Shown: positions 22,032-33,700 of the stretch, one piece after another
Numbering within the stretch: position 1 is the stretch's first letter
Layout: each line of letters opens with the position of its first letter
NCBI GenBank assembly: GCA_019155205.2
Contig: JAHNZQ020000010.1
Location: forward strand, 429,466 to 493,465
Direction: 5' to 3'
DNA: 64,000 nt
From: Gracilaria vermiculophylla
Taxonomy: Eukaryota; Rhodophyta; Florideophyceae; Gracilariales; Gracilariaceae
Program-made: the position numbers and the translations under genes
The notes under the pieces: generated by a model
Told to the model about the DNA's origin: nothing
The model's database searches: none
The model's input: the letters and a program-made list of their open reading frames with translations, nothing else

Positions 22032-22982
22032 AAAACAACCTTGTTAAGCTAGTGTAGAGCACTGACTTGAATAGGATTTTAAAATCACTAACCAGTTTTG
22101 TGTTGAGGGGTCGAGGTTTTTGTCGTCCCCACCCATTGTCTTGTACATTGTGCCCTTTGTCTGAAAGGAGGACAAATGGACAGTCACTCGCAACCAATTT
22201 CTGCTGGTGTAGAACCACCGGAGAGCTAAGAGAACTCAATCATTTGTATCAGCCTTGCAGAATAGCAGAGTAGTCTGACGTACTGGTCTAGAGAAGCACT
22301 AATAGCTGATTAATGCGAGACTGTTTTCATCCTTGATACAACCAGCACTGTCATGTCTTATTCTAGAGCTGTGGAACGGATGGTTGTGATCATTACATAC
22401 AGGCCACTTCAAATGCTTCTTTGACTTTGGGACGAGACTTTTGTGAAGTGTCCGCTTCTTATTTTACACAAATACACTTGATAGATGCAAAAAGAGCGGG
22501 GCAGGTAGGGAAAAGGGTAGGGTAGGGTAGGGGTTTAGGGGTTTCGGGGTTGGGGGTTTTGGGTTCTTTAGGGGCTCGGGTTTGGGTTTGCTTTTGGTTC
22601 GGGTTTGCGTTTGTGTTTGCATTTAGGGGGTTGGGTTTGGTTTGGCGACCTTCCGCTCGGACAGAATCCTGCAAGTCCGTCTCCCTCTCGTCGCAAACGT
22701 CCAGCAAGGGCATTGTCACAATTCTATGTAAAACAAATCCACTTTCGATCCCAAGTGCTAGAAGTTGCGTGCTTGAGTGGGACTGGTCGTCTCCACACCT
22801 GTGCAAGTTTTCGAGTTACATGTTATGCAGACGCTTTATTGAAGTTCAGCGCGGAGTTTGTGAATTGGCAATTGCAGATTAACCACAGAGGCTACTCCTG
22901 TCTGTTACATATGTACAGGTTGCCGAAGTTGGCAACAATGGTTGTCATATCTTACCAGTAAGCCAAAATGTACGTCACGAAA
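22032..22982. other. Convergent intergenic region between the RUS and PHD genes
   Basis: About 950 bp between the 3' ends of two converging genes. It contains the G/T-rich telomere-like tract at 22,504-22,645. No gene seen. Confidence 0.6.
22504..22645 (+). repeat. Interstitial telomere-like degenerate G/T-rich tract
   Basis: The tract starts with GGGTAGGGTAGGGTAGGGG and continues with degenerate units TTTAGGGG, TTTCGGGG, TTGGGGG, TTTTGGG, CTTTAGGGG, TTTGGGTTTG and ATTTAGGGGG. All G-runs are on the plus strand. The units resemble TTTAGGG-type telomere repeats mixed with variants. It lies between the 3' ends of the RUS and PHD genes. Such tracts can mark old telomere healing, an ancient chromosome end or a subtelomeric spacer. 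It may also fold into G-quadruplexes. Confidence 0.6.
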
Positions 22983-25900
22983 TTAACCTTGATGGCTATG
23001 CCCTCGACGACTTCCTCGTCCATAGCTATCTCCGTTCATTCTTCTGTTGCTACCTCCGTTCATTCCCTGAAATCCAAGATTTTGGCGCGGTCCTCCCATT
23101 GGTACCCAGGAATCTTGTAACGGTTTTCGACCACGTCTCAGCCCATCGGGATCCATTGGCCCGTCTCCAGGTCGCCTGTGCAGACTTCGATCATGATCAT
23201 CTGACATGCTCGGACGACTATTTCGGTAGGCGTAACTTCTACTCCAAAGTTGGGTTGGCGTGCCTCCATTCTTCCCCTTATCATCATCGCGGCTATGGTG
23301 CGAAGAATCTCTCCCCCGACCGAAGCGTCTTCGATCGTCATAATAATTAGGTTTGCCGCTGTTCATATTGTGAGAGCTACTCCTCGGATATCCTCTTCCA
23401 TGGCTGTATGAATGCGAACGTTTTGACTGAGAGAAAGAGGGTAAAGAGTTACGCGGTCTATCATAATCCATTGACTTGCTGCGGAAACTCCGTCCGGAGC
23501 CTTGGTGATACCCGTTGCTCATGCTGCTAACTCTAGGACTTAAACCAGTTGAATTGCGCAAAGTGTCCAGGTTCGGTTTGCAGCTGAGAGGCAATGCGGC
23601 TCCCAGCTTTGCGGTACTACCCTTAATGCTAAAGGACGGAGGGGGAGCAGAGCTTGGTTTCGGTGGGGGTTTCAAAGGTGTCTTTGCCGCAGGCTTCCAG
23701 AAGCCTTCTAGTCTTCTTTGGAAAACATCGCTAATCGTCGCACCACTCGACGGAATATCCATTTTCGAAGGCTCCGCAGCACCGTTGCTTTTTGTCTTCT
23801 GGACATCACTGCATGCGTTCGAAGTGTTTTGTCCAGAGGATGCCTTTCGAATGTCCGCGACTGGCATGGAACGAATAGACCGAAGAGCATTAACGGGAGG
23901 CGCTGGGGAGCGCGATGTCATTTTGGGAGAGGCTGCAGCTGGAGCTGGCTCTCCACCGAGGTCGCCAGATTTGTTTTCAGACATGACAATCTCTTCTCGA
24001 CTTGGGTATGTTGTCTGAGCTGCCGTCTTCGTTAACGATTCCGGTGAGGCCTTTTCGCTTTCTGTATTCCCAACATCTAGTTTCTTCTGGACAGTGGTGC
24101 TACCTTCAGACGGATTCGATGTACCGCTTGGAGACGTCTTCGATGTCCCCTGCCTTTCAGGGGAAGGGCTACTACTCTTGAAGCGAGAATTTTGAGATCC
24201 AGTAGTAAGCTTTATAGGCTGTCTTTCACCTGGGAGATCCATCTTCTCATTAGTAATCGGTGGAGAGGGCGATCGTGACTCATGGTGTGATGACTTCGTT
24301 GTGGTTCGAATCGCACTTCTGAAAGAGGGGAGAGGGGAAGAACGAAGCTTGGGTGATGCCACAGGAGACTTCCTTCGTGGGGATGCAGCCATTACTGTCG
24401 CAACAGTTGCTGGCAAAACGCTCGTGGACGTGTGCTTTGGAGTCGAGACCTTTGGAGATGGCACTCTCAGAGGTGGGGTGGACGGCTTCGAACTTTTGTT
24501 CTCCGGCGGATCAGAAACGGGTTTTGGAGCTGAGCTCAAACGTGCCGTTGGAGATGAAGTGTGGGGCACGCGTTCATTTGATTCAATGAGACTCCGTTCT
24601 CCGGCCTCATCCGAACATGGGTCGCTAGACTTCGAAATGACTTCCTCGCTTTCTGGGTTTCCTCGAGCTCCAACAAACATAATTGGTCGCTTCTTCAAGG
24701 CATGAGCAATGTCAACCTCTTTTTCCTTCTTAATCTTCCCTTCCTCCTTTTTTTCCCGCAGAACCAACCTCGTAGATTCGAGTATTTGACCGTTGTCCGG
24801 CAAACTCTCTTTCTGACTGACGACAATCATACTGACAGAAAGTGTAGGTGGGACTCTAGCTGGTATTGTATCGTCGGTTTCAGTCACATCGTTAGCTCTG
24901 CTTTCCTGTTTTTCGATCTCTTCAATCCTCCGTTCCGTTAAAAGGCGTTTCTTTGCCGGAGAGTTTTCGAGATCCAACCCCACACTCTTATTCTGGGCGA
25001 TCTTTCGCTCTCGTTTTAACAGCCACTCCTTGCGGTTAGGCTTCACTTCTTCATTCTTCTCCTTGTCTGCATTAAATTCTTCCTCGGCAACGGGCCCACG
25101 TTCTACCACAGAAAGCCTCTCTCTCACAATGCTCTTGCTGCCAAGGACTGAAGGCCCAGGTACATAGAGTTGGAAGTCCAGCGCCTTTTCAGGTTCTGGA
25201 CTGTCTTTGCCCGCGGAAAATCGTCTCTCCACATCCTTAAGAGGCCCAGTTCGTCGGCGCTTGACTTCGTTTGATCTTGCTCTTTCGGTTAAAAAGTGTT
25301 TCCTCCTTCGCGATCCGACGTTGTGACTTTCAGGAGAGACACTGTCTTTCCTATTGATAGCCGACTTCTCGATTCGATCTCTAGATCGAGAGTCTCTTTC
25401 GCGCCGGCTAGCATCTCTGCCTAGGTCTCCGCTGATATGCGATGTGCTTGAACTTTTGTGGGTCAACACAAGCTGTTCAGCCTCGAAGGATTGATATTGC
25501 AATGATTGAGGCTTCTCCGTTTGCCTCGATTCTGAGGGTACGAGCACGTTAGGATCAGCTAATTTTCGCTTTTGCTTCGGTTCAGAAGCACGACATTGCT
25601 GCCGCGCGTCAGCTACCGCAGGGCTTTCACCCGGCTCCTCATTTCCGGTTCCAGACGGCGATAAGCTCGACTTGGAAGCGTTTCCACGGACCTGGCTCCC
25701 AGCTCTAGACGCTTTCGGTCGGCCCACTGGTGACGTTCTTGGAGAGCTTCCGGCCTCGTGTGTTCTCGGTCGTTTGCGTTCGCGTTCCCTTTCTTCCATT
25801 CTCGCGAAAAGTTTCATGGTCTGCTGCAATTTGCGTTCCTCTCTTGACATCCCGCGAGAATCACAATGAGGATCAATTTCGACAACACTTTCGATATGTC

Positions 25901-28133
25901 CGGAGTCCTGACGTGCCGTATTGCCCTCTGCGGCATCAGTGACATTTGAACGCGCTCTCTTCTGTCCCTGAGTCCGACCATTCCCTGCACTGCGCTGGCT
26001 TGGCTCCGCATGATCCGCTTCGTGTGCCACCGAGCTCCGTTTTCGATCAAATCCGTCGTCTTGCGGTTTTTCCGTTCGCAGTCGCTTCAGAGCACTCTCA
26101 AATCTCTCCCCGACTTCTGCCTTATTTAATTCTAGAATGACGCTCAGCCCGTCGACAATCGATTGCCGACTCTTGGGGTATTGAGTCTTGAACAGGGAAG
26201 CATAGCGAACCACGACGTCAGAGCGAGTTCGACCAGCAGACTTCCTGTTTCTCAAATCTGACATAAACAGCTTTCGAAGTTCTGCAGGGCGTATGCTAGC
26301 CATGAGCGACTCTGCTTCCCCCGCGCGAGACTCTTTTCCTTCTCGGTCCCGACCATAGCGCTCCTTGAACTTAGGATGAGCAATGCAATTGGGTCGCATT
26401 TGGTCAGGACGACAAACATTGCAGAAGTAGTGTTCTGGAAGCTCGTTGTTTCGCCGAAACCCCATGCACTTCCCATGCTGCCATGTGTTACATTGGTCAC
26501 AGGCAATCATGATGCCAGAGTTTTCCTTTGACCCACACGGACACCTCGTTTCTTCCGAGCTCGAGTTGCCGTCTTCGTCCTCGTCGACAACGGAAGCGAC
26601 ACCGCCGTCGCTCTCGCTCCCGTGCACATGGTCATGGTTGTCCTCGCTATCCAGATCGTTGATTGATATGGGTCTTCGCCTAGACCTCCGACCGCGAGTC
26701 TTCGTGGACCTCCGACTCCCTCTACCCACCGTGCGGTTCGCGTCCCTGGATGCTCTAGCCCTCGGGGTGTGGTATTTGGAACACTCTTCCGTGTTGATCC
26801 GTCGTTGCTGATCACTGTTCCTGTCGCTCGACTTGTCCGAATATGGGTCTACCACATGCCCCTGGTTGGTTTTCGTGGACTGAAGATCGTCGGTTCTGTC
26901 GGTGTGATGCATTTTATCAGCTTCGGCAACCCACTCCGAAGATGTGATGGCACGCCCATCGGCAACGGTCGTGGCAGGGAAAGAGACGCAAATGGGTTGA
27001 TCCAGCGCGCCGCGCGCCAGTTGGCTACGACGTGGAGCGGAAGCGCTGTGCGCGTGGACAGCAGTATTTTCCTTTTCGAGCAGCGAGGGCGACTGTGGGG
27101 TTGCGACGGAGACGGATTGTTTTGAAACGGGCTCCAGTTTGGCATTAAGGTGCGTAACGTCTCTTGATTCGCCATTGCGAGCGTCATGGTTCGGTTGTAC
27201 CTCAAGCGGGCGCAACGTATTTCCAGCCAACAATGACTTTTGATGTTCCTTCTTCGCGATGTTACCGCGATGGTTGTGCGGCAAACGCAGCGGAGTGACC
27301 AGTTGCGGCGGCGAGGGGCGGGCACAGGTGGATTGCGAGGTGTTGTGGTGCAGGACAGTGGACGCGTCCGACGGCTCGGTTTGCAAGGCCGGCTTTTCAG
27401 GCGTGCTCGAGGGCGGGATCTCGTTGGAGGCCTCGACCAGAATGGCGAGGGAAGACTTGGTCGACGTGTCCGGCGCACTGCTGACAGGCTGGAGAGCTTG
27501 AGAGAGATGCGACGGGGTGGGTTGGTGATTCTCGGCGCCGGGAACTGTATCGGTGGGGTTTATAAGTTCGGCGAGTGCGCCCCTTGCCCGCGATGGCGGC
27601 AGTGCGTGGGAAGGGGTGGGCTGAACGGCGGCGGAGTCGCCATCGGCGGTGGGCGGCCGGAGGACGGGGTCGCGGTCGGCGAGGGGCCGCAGCTTGTCCA
27701 GCGGAGAGGTGAGAGATCGCAAGGGCGGAACATCAGAAGGCACAACGGGCGGGGGCGGAACGGCGAGCGGCTGGCGCTGGTACGGCAGCGGTTGCGGGTA
27801 GTAGTAGAGTTGCGAGGGCGGGTAGGCGTAGCCCACATGCCAAGGATATGCATACTGGTGGGAAGGCCACGGCGAGGGGCGGAGAGCGTCGGTCGGGGGG
27901 GGAGGCTCCAACAAAGGGGGTGGGAGCGGCGGAGGGAATGGCTCGACTCGCCACTCGGAAAGCGCGGGAAGGCGGTCGACGGGCGGCAGGAAGGGCGGCG
28001 GCTGCGCGGACGTCGTCGACGAGGAGGGCGGAGCATCGGAGACGGTGGGCGGCAAGCGCACGGGACGGCCGGCGGCGAGGCCGAGCAGGGCCTCAGCACC
28101 GGCGCCGGCGTCGGCGGAGGACGGCTCTGTCAT
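22983..28133 (-). CDS. Large PHD-finger nuclear protein
   Basis: A single open frame of 1,716 codons from ATG at 28133. The N-terminal 150 residues are Pro-rich. A PHD finger lies at residues 531-574: CPCG, then IMIACDQCNTWQHGKCMGF, then YFCNVC, giving a complete Cys4-His-Cys3 set. The WQH spacing resembles SET3/MLL5-type PHD fingers that read methylated histone H3K4 (family knowledge). A conserved-looking helical block follows at 611-686 (LRKLFMSDLRNRKSAGRTRS, DVVVRYASLFKTQYP). The remaining 1,000 residues are disordered and rich in Ser, Pro, Lys and Arg, ending in an RG/RGR-rich tail. No SET domain was seen. The role is probably chromatin-associated transcription control (inference). The 5' end faces RPS8 across 870 bp of GC-triplet-rich DNA. 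Confidence 0.85.
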   Translation of the reverse strand: MTEPSSADAGAGAEALLGLAAGRPVRLPPTVSDAPPSSSTTSAQPPPFLPPVDRLPALSEWRVEPFPPPLPPPLLEPPPPTDALRPSPWPSHQYAYPWHVGYAYPPSQLYYYPQPLPYQRQPLAVPPPPVVPSDVPPLRSLTSPLDKLRPLADRDPVLRPPTADGDSAAVQPTPSHALPPSRARGALAELINPTDTVPGAENHQPTPSHLSQALQPVSSAPDTSTKSSLAILVEASNEIPPSSTPEKPALQTEPSDASTVLHHNTSQSTCARPSPPQLVTPLRLPHNHRGNIAKKEHQKSLLAGNTLRPLEVQPNHDARNGESRDVTHLNAKLEPVSKQSVSVATPQSPSLLEKENTAVHAHSASAPRRSQLARGALDQPICVSFPATTVADGRAITSSEWVAEADKMHHTDRTDDLQSTKTNQGHVVDPYSDKSSDRNSDQQRRINTEECSKYHTPRARASRDANRTVGRGSRRSTKTRGRRSRRRPISINDLDSEDNHDHVHGSESDGGVASVVDEDEDGNSSSEETRCPCGSKENSGIMIACDQCNTWQHGKCMGFRRNNELPEHYFCNVCRPDQMRPNCIAHPKFKERYGRDREGKESRAGEAESLMASIRPAELRKLFMSDLRNRKSAGRTRSDVVVRYASLFKTQYPKSRQSIVDGLSVILELNKAEVGERFESALKRLRTEKPQDDGFDRKRSSVAHEADHAEPSQRSAGNGRTQGQKRARSNVTDAAEGNTARQDSGHIESVVEIDPHCDSRGMSREERKLQQTMKLFARMEERERERKRPRTHEAGSSPRTSPVGRPKASRAGSQVRGNASKSSLSPSGTGNEEPGESPAVADARQQCRASEPKQKRKLADPNVLVPSESRQTEKPQSLQYQSFEAEQLVLTHKSSSTSHISGDLGRDASRRERDSRSRDRIEKSAINRKDSVSPESHNVGSRRRKHFLTERARSNEVKRRRTGPLKDVERRFSAGKDSPEPEKALDFQLYVPGPSVLGSKSIVRERLSVVERGPVAEEEFNADKEKNEEVKPNRKEWLLKRERKIAQNKSVGLDLENSPAKKRLLTERRIEEIEKQESRANDVTETDDTIPARVPPTLSVSMIVVSQKESLPDNGQILESTRLVLREKKEEGKIKKEKEVDIAHALKKRPIMFVGARGNPESEEVISKSSDPCSDEAGERSLIESNERVPHTSSPTARLSSAPKPVSDPPENKSSKPSTPPLRVPSPKVSTPKHTSTSVLPATVATVMAASPRRKSPVASPKLRSSPLPSFRSAIRTTTKSSHHESRSPSPPITNEKMDLPGERQPIKLTTGSQNSRFKSSSPSPERQGTSKTSPSGTSNPSEGSTTVQKKLDVGNTESEKASPESLTKTAAQTTYPSREEIVMSENKSGDLGGEPAPAAASPKMTSRSPAPPVNALRSIRSMPVADIRKASSGQNTSNACSDVQKTKSNGAAEPSKMDIPSSGATISDVFQRRLEGFWKPAAKTPLKPPPKPSSAPPPSFSIKGSTAKLGAALPLSCKPNLDTLRNSTGLSPRVSSMSNGYHQGSGRSFRSKSMDYDRPRNSLPSFSQSKRSHSYSHGRGYPRSSSHNMNSGKPNYYDDRRRFGRGRDSSHHSRDDDKGKNGGTPTQLWSRSYAYRNSRPSMSDDHDRSLHRRPGDGPMDPDGLRRGRKPLQDSWVPMGGPRQNLGFQGMNGGSNRRMNGDSYGRGSRRGHSHQG

Positions 28134-29003
28134 GGTGGCGGTGACGGTGGCGGGGGCGGTGGCAGCGGCGGCGAAGGCGACGAAGGTGGTGCGCAGGCAT
28201 GGCGCGCACGTCGTGCGCCAGCCGTTGCGCGCGTCTTTAGGGCGCGCGCGCGCCCCGAACGGGGCGCGCCAATTTCACGCGCCCTTTTCACTTTCGCTTC
28301 GCCGTGCATGACGGCAAAGCGCGCTGTCACACGTGTGCGCAGGGAGCGGGGCGCATTGCGAGTGGCGCGCGGAGGGGGGGGCGGCTCGGCGGGGGGCGCC
28401 GCTGGAGGACCGCAGGCGGCGCGTTGGAACGGCGGCGGCGCTGCGAGCCGTGGCGCGTGGCGCGTTGCGTCGGCGCCACGCTGGCGGCAACGTCGGCGGC
28501 CGCCGCGGCGACCGCAGCGGAGGCGGCGACGACGGCGGCGGCGGCGGCGGCGGCGACGACGGCGGTGACGGCGGCGGCGACGACGGCGACGACCGAACGC
28601 TTCGGCCGAGCCACAGCCGCCGCGCTCCGGACGCGCCGCGTCCGTTGCTTGTGAGCCGCCCGCCCGCTGGCAGGCAGCAGCCCTTTTCTCGCCGACAGCC
28701 CATGCCCTGTATGTGTGCACGTGGCCACGCGGCAACGTGTTGAGCTGCAGCGCCAGCGCGCATCACTGCTGCGGCCGCGCGCGCCCCGAGTGGGGCGCCG
28801 CCCTTGTGATCCGGTTTGGCGCCCGACTGCGGCTCCGCGAGCTGTTTGCCGCCGTCGACGCGCGCGCTCATCGCCACCGCGCGACGCCGCGTGCGCTACG
28901 CTCTTCCCAGCGTGATAATCGTTCATCGTGCCAGCGCCCACTCCATTGGCTTCGGCCCCTCGCTCGTTCCCGCCCCGTCGCTCTCTGCCGCCGCCGCCGC
29001 ACA
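28134..29003. promoter_or_regulatory. Divergent GC-rich intergenic region (PHD gene / RPS8)
   Basis: The only DNA between two divergently transcribed start codons, so it should hold both promoters (inference from layout). It is very GC-rich, with an imperfect (GGC/GAC)n tract at about 28,485-28,600. No TATA box stands out. All six frames are open for long stretches because of the triplet repeats, and these are not taken as genes. Confidence 0.5.
28485..28600. repeat. Imperfect GC-rich triplet repeat
   Basis: Mixed GGC, GAC and GCG triplets in an almost uninterrupted run, with the core at 28,515-28,590. It lies in the middle of the divergent intergenic region. Confidence 0.8.
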
Positions 29004-29745
29004 ATGGGTACGTCGCAGATCGCCCCCTCCTACCAGACTTCGCGCCGCGCCTGCGCTCGCGCGCCCCCTTCTTACCCTGTACACCGCCCCCTTCTAACCC
29101 TGTCCACCGCCCCCTTCCGTCTCACCCACTGCAGGTATTTCGCGCGATTCACGCCACAAGCGCCGTCTCACGGGTGGAAAGCACCCGTACTTCCGCAAGA
29201 AGAGAAAGTATGAATTGGGCCGCCAGCCGGCCCAAACTAAGTTGGGCACCAAGCTCGTGCGTCCCGTTCGCGTCCGCGGTGGCAACCTCAAGATGCGCGG
29301 CCTGCGTCTGGAGACCGGCAACTTTGCATGGGGATCGGAGGGCATTGCGCACAAATCCCGTATCCTCAACGTCGTGTATAACGCATCCAACAATGAGCTT
29401 GTACGCACCAACACCCTTGTCAAGGGCTGCATTGTGCAGATCGATGCCACCCCTTTCCGCCGCTACTACCACAACTACTACGGCATTGACATTGGCAAGA
29501 AGAAGGCTGGCGAGAATGAGGGGGAGACCATTACAAAGAAGAAGGCTGAAAAACAATCCAAGAGAGCTGCCGATCGTCTGCCCTTGGACGAAGGTGTCAA
29601 GGAGCTCTTCCAAAGCGGCCGTTTGCTCGCCGCTCTTTCATCGCGCCCCGGTCAGTGCGGAAGAGCAGATGGCTACATTCTCGAAGGTAAGGAACTGGAG
29701 TTCTACACTCGCGCCATGCAAAAGAAGAAGAAGGCAGGCAAGTAA
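29004..29745 (+). CDS. RPS8: 40S ribosomal protein S8 (eS8), two exons
   Basis: CDS is join(29004..29007, 29135..29745), giving 204 residues. Exon 1 is only ATGG. The intron (29008-29134, 127 bp) starts GTACGT and ends CACTGCAG. Splicing gives [17 protein letters not shown], the universal eS8 start. Family hallmarks follow: [56 protein letters not shown] and [20 protein letters not shown]. It is a structural protein of the small ribosomal subunit. The 5' splice site directly after the first base of codon 2 is unambiguous, because continuing from ATGGGTACG loses all homology. It is divergent from the PHD gene. Confidence 0.97.
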
Positions 29746-30777
29746 ATGCTTTACCGTCGCCTTCCTGTCGAGTCCTCTATTTCTTAATTGTGTCTCACAC
29801 CCTGGAGTGAGCCATATTAAGTGATTCTCCCCCGCCTTAATTTCAGTTGAGAAATAAATCGTTCACGACTTTGACCGCGCACTTTCCCCCGTTGTCCCGC
29901 GCTTCTGTATGATATTTTTATTAGTTGTCGATCACATCGACACATTGCTCGTTAATCAATGAAACGTAGGCGACGATCTTGATCGACAACGAGCAAAACT
30001 GCTACCAAACGGTCATCAATGTGGCTCACTGTGCTGCACACCTGCGGTCATGTTTAGGGAAACTTGTTCAGTGCTTCCAACGCTCAGGTTCGGGGGAGTA
30101 GAATTCCACAGAAGGCTAAGACGCAGATACGGCGTTGCAGCCTGAGCGAGTCCCACATGGTGTCTATTCATTTACGCAATCTATACCTCTGTCGCAAGTT
30201 GTGATCGGCAATGTCTGTACGTTCCGTACCGTCAATTATCTTCCACCGCTTACATCATTTCCTAGACGACTCTGGTCACTCAAGCATATATCAGACCTGT
30301 CTCAATAACGTCTTCAATGTCTTAAAGCACCGGAAGGACCCTTGATTGCTGGCCATGTTCCCCAAAAGGAAGATCAAGTTAAATCAAGCAGGCCACATAA
30401 TTGTCCTAGAAAAAAAACTAATTATACAAAGCCTGATTTAATGCATCGGGGAATGCCATTGGTCGCTGGTGGCCACGTTCTCAATGAAGTTCCAGCAGCT
30501 TACGCGCAAGCGGCCCCAAGAAGCAAGGTGGCAGGCACGACCCCCAACACCAGTGCTCAGAGCATCCTTCCATCTCCGCAGCCAAACCCAATTCCTGCGC
30601 CGCTCAATTCGCCGCATCATTGCAGTACAACATTCAATAACCCCCATAAACTGGCTTCTATTGTGTTCGTAGGCCCTACAACTATCGCACGCGGATCTGC
30701 TGGAAAGGTGATTGCCGTACTTTTGTGCGTTCGCAAGAGTGTTGCACCGGCGATCTGATCAACAACTATCCGCCGTC
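29746..30777. other. Intergenic RPS8 to RPN2
   Basis: About 1 kb, mixed composition, short frames only, no RNA gene recognised. The distal part presumably holds the RPN2 promoter. Confidence 0.5.
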
Positions 30778-33700
30778 ATGGGTGTAGCCGTCGAATCAAT
30801 CATCCTCAGCTCTGCTGCGCCTGCCTTGTCACTCTTGGAGGAGACTGAACCGATCCTTCAAGCTCACGCGCTTCGCACGCTGAATACGCTCGCCGATTCC
30901 TTTTGGCCGGAAATCTCGGGAGCAGTAGTGAAAATCCAGGAGCTATCAGAGGACGATACGTTTTCTGAGCGAAATCTTGCAGCTATAGTTGCAGCCAAGG
31001 TCAACTTTCATCTCGGTTCCCTTGACGAAGCGCTCCACTACGCACTATCAGCAGGACCTCTCTTTGATGTAGATGCCGAATCTCAATTTGCAAACACTTT
31101 GCGCGCAAGATGTATCGATGACTACATCTCGCTTCAGAAGAAGCGCGGAGAAACTGGCAATCAAGAAGGTGCTGTGGGCTCTAGTACCGAACATGCTTAT
31201 GCTGCTGCATTACAAGATGTAGTCGAACGTGTTTTGAACGGATGCATTGAGAAGGGAGAAGTCCGCGAGGCAATTGGGGTGGCGATCGAAGCTCATCGAT
31301 TAGATAAAATCGAAGCAGCTATTATTGAGGGTTGCAAGTCCGACGCAGACAAAATGGAGGCACTTGCGTATTGTTTTGAATCAGCATTGCACCTCGTCAC
31401 ATCGAGAGGTTATCGGGCACGAGTTCTCAATCTCATTGCATCCATTCACGTCACCCAGTTCTCATACGAAACAAGAAACTACATTGCCGTCGCAAACTGT
31501 TATGCATTCACGGGAAATGCCAAGGGTGTTGCAGATATTCTTCTGAGTCTTGTGGATGAGGAAAAAGTCGGCGGAAAGAAGAATGAGACAAATCTCGAAC
31601 TCATGGCTCTGCAAATTGCTTTTGACATTGTTGACAATGATGCCCCCTTCTTCGCTGCAAAGGTTCTGGAACTTCTTCCGGAGCCCAGAGTCTCAGAGAC
31701 GACTGCAGCTCTACCGACGACCGAAAACGAGCAATCCACCCCGAATGCGGATGATCCCGTTCCAATGGAGACTGAGACACCTAATAGCTCTACTGAACCT
31801 GCCGCTGAAACTTCAACTCCGCCCATATCAACAGAACCGACTTCTAACCAGGATAAAAAGATCCTCAAGCTAAGAAAGGTCCTCATGGGCCAAGCGACCG
31901 CGGAATTATATTTTGATTTCTTGTGCACCAAGAACAAATCTGACATGTATCTGCTTAAGAAAATCAAACAATCTCTTGACGGACGAAGCAGTGTGTGTGA
32001 TTCCGCTCTATTATTCTGTAATGCTATTGCTCATAGTGGGACAGCCATCGACAACTTTCTGCGCGAAAATTTGGACTGGCTTGCAAGACATACGGCCTGG
32101 GCAAAGTTTTCCGCCACATCCTGTCTTGGTGTCATTCATGCCAGACATACATCGGCTGCCCTAAATCTTCTCTCTCCATATCTTCCACCGAACACGGCAT
32201 CGCGAGGAGCAGCAGCCTCATACTCTGAGGGCGGCGCCCTCTATGCTCTGGGACTTATAGCTGCGACAGGAGGGCGGGACGCTACATTGTCCATTGAGAA
32301 CAACAGACCGGTGATTGCAAAGCAATACTTGTACGACGCATTGCGGGTCCCCGAAATCAATGAGGTCGTAAAACATGGAGCTTGTCTCGGTCTAGGGCTC
32401 TCGGCGATGGCCTCATGGGACGGGAGGAATCGGGAAAGTGAGTATTATGAAGAACTCAAAAACGTTTTGTACACTGATTCTGCAGTGGCGAGTGAAGCTG
32501 CTGGAATTGGCATGGGACTAATTGCGCTTGGCTCTGGATCTGAAGACGTTTGCAACGAAATGTATGCATATGCTGTTGAGACTGAGCACCAGAAGATCAT
32601 TCGAGGGGTTGCTCTTGGAATTGCGCTGGTATGCTACGGAAGAGAAGATGATGCGATGCCGATGATCAAGAAGATGCTCGCTGACAATGAACCCATCATG
32701 AGGTACGGAGCCATGTACGCTGTAGCTCTAGCGTATTGCGGAACTGCCGACAACAAGGCCATTCGACTATTGCTGCATTCCGCGGTATCCGATGTGAATG
32801 ACGATGTGCGTCGAGCTGCTGTCATAGCACTTGGGTTTGTTCTATTCAGGCATCCAAAGCTGCTACCTAACATCGTCTCTCTTCTTGCCGAGAGCTGTCA
32901 CGCCCATGTTCGCTATGGTGCGGCAATGGCCATCGGTATATCATGCATGGGAACTGGAATGCCCGCTGCTGTGAGTATTCTGGAGAAATTAATATCGGAG
33001 GATCCCATCGATTTTGTGAGGCAGGGGGCATTTATAGGATTAGCTCTCGTTTACATGCACCACACTGAAGAAAGATCACCAAAGTCGTCGTTGATGAGGA
33101 AGAACTTGGAGAGCACATGGGGTGCCAAGCTGGAGGACGTTATCACGCGTTTTGGAGCGGTAGTTGCAGGAGGCATCGCTGATGCGGGCGGAAGAAACGG
33201 GGTTATAGCGCTGACGTCAGCAAATGGACATCCGAGAATGAGTGCCATTGTTGGCCTCGCAATGTTCACTCAGTTCTGGTACTGGTTCCCGTTAGTGCAT
33301 TTCATTGGTCTAACTGTGAAACCAGCTGCACTTATTTGCCTCAACAAAGACTTGAAAATGCCCGTAATGAAGGTGAAAAGCGATGTGTCGGAGGATTTGT
33401 ATGCTTACGTACCGAGTGGTCCGCCGGAAAAAGTGAAAGAAGTTTCGAGCGCTCCGAAAGCAATTTTGAGCGTAACTGCCAAGAGCATTGCTCGGGAAAT
33501 GCGCAGAGCGGCGGCGCGAAAGAAGGAGGCGGAGAGCAAGAGTTCTCCAAAGGCGACGGAAAAGGTGGAAAGCAAAAAGAAAAATGAAGGTGACGGCGAC
33601 GAGGACAAGGCGAATAAAGAAGACTCGAAGAAGAAGGCGCCGGCGCCATACACGATTTTGGACAACCCATGTCGGGTGTTGCCGGCTCAAGAGAAATACA

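Noticed and set aside
27240..28568. 442-codon plus-strand Gly/Arg frame
   Set aside because: Antisense of the Pro-rich N-terminus of the PHD gene, running into the triplet repeat.
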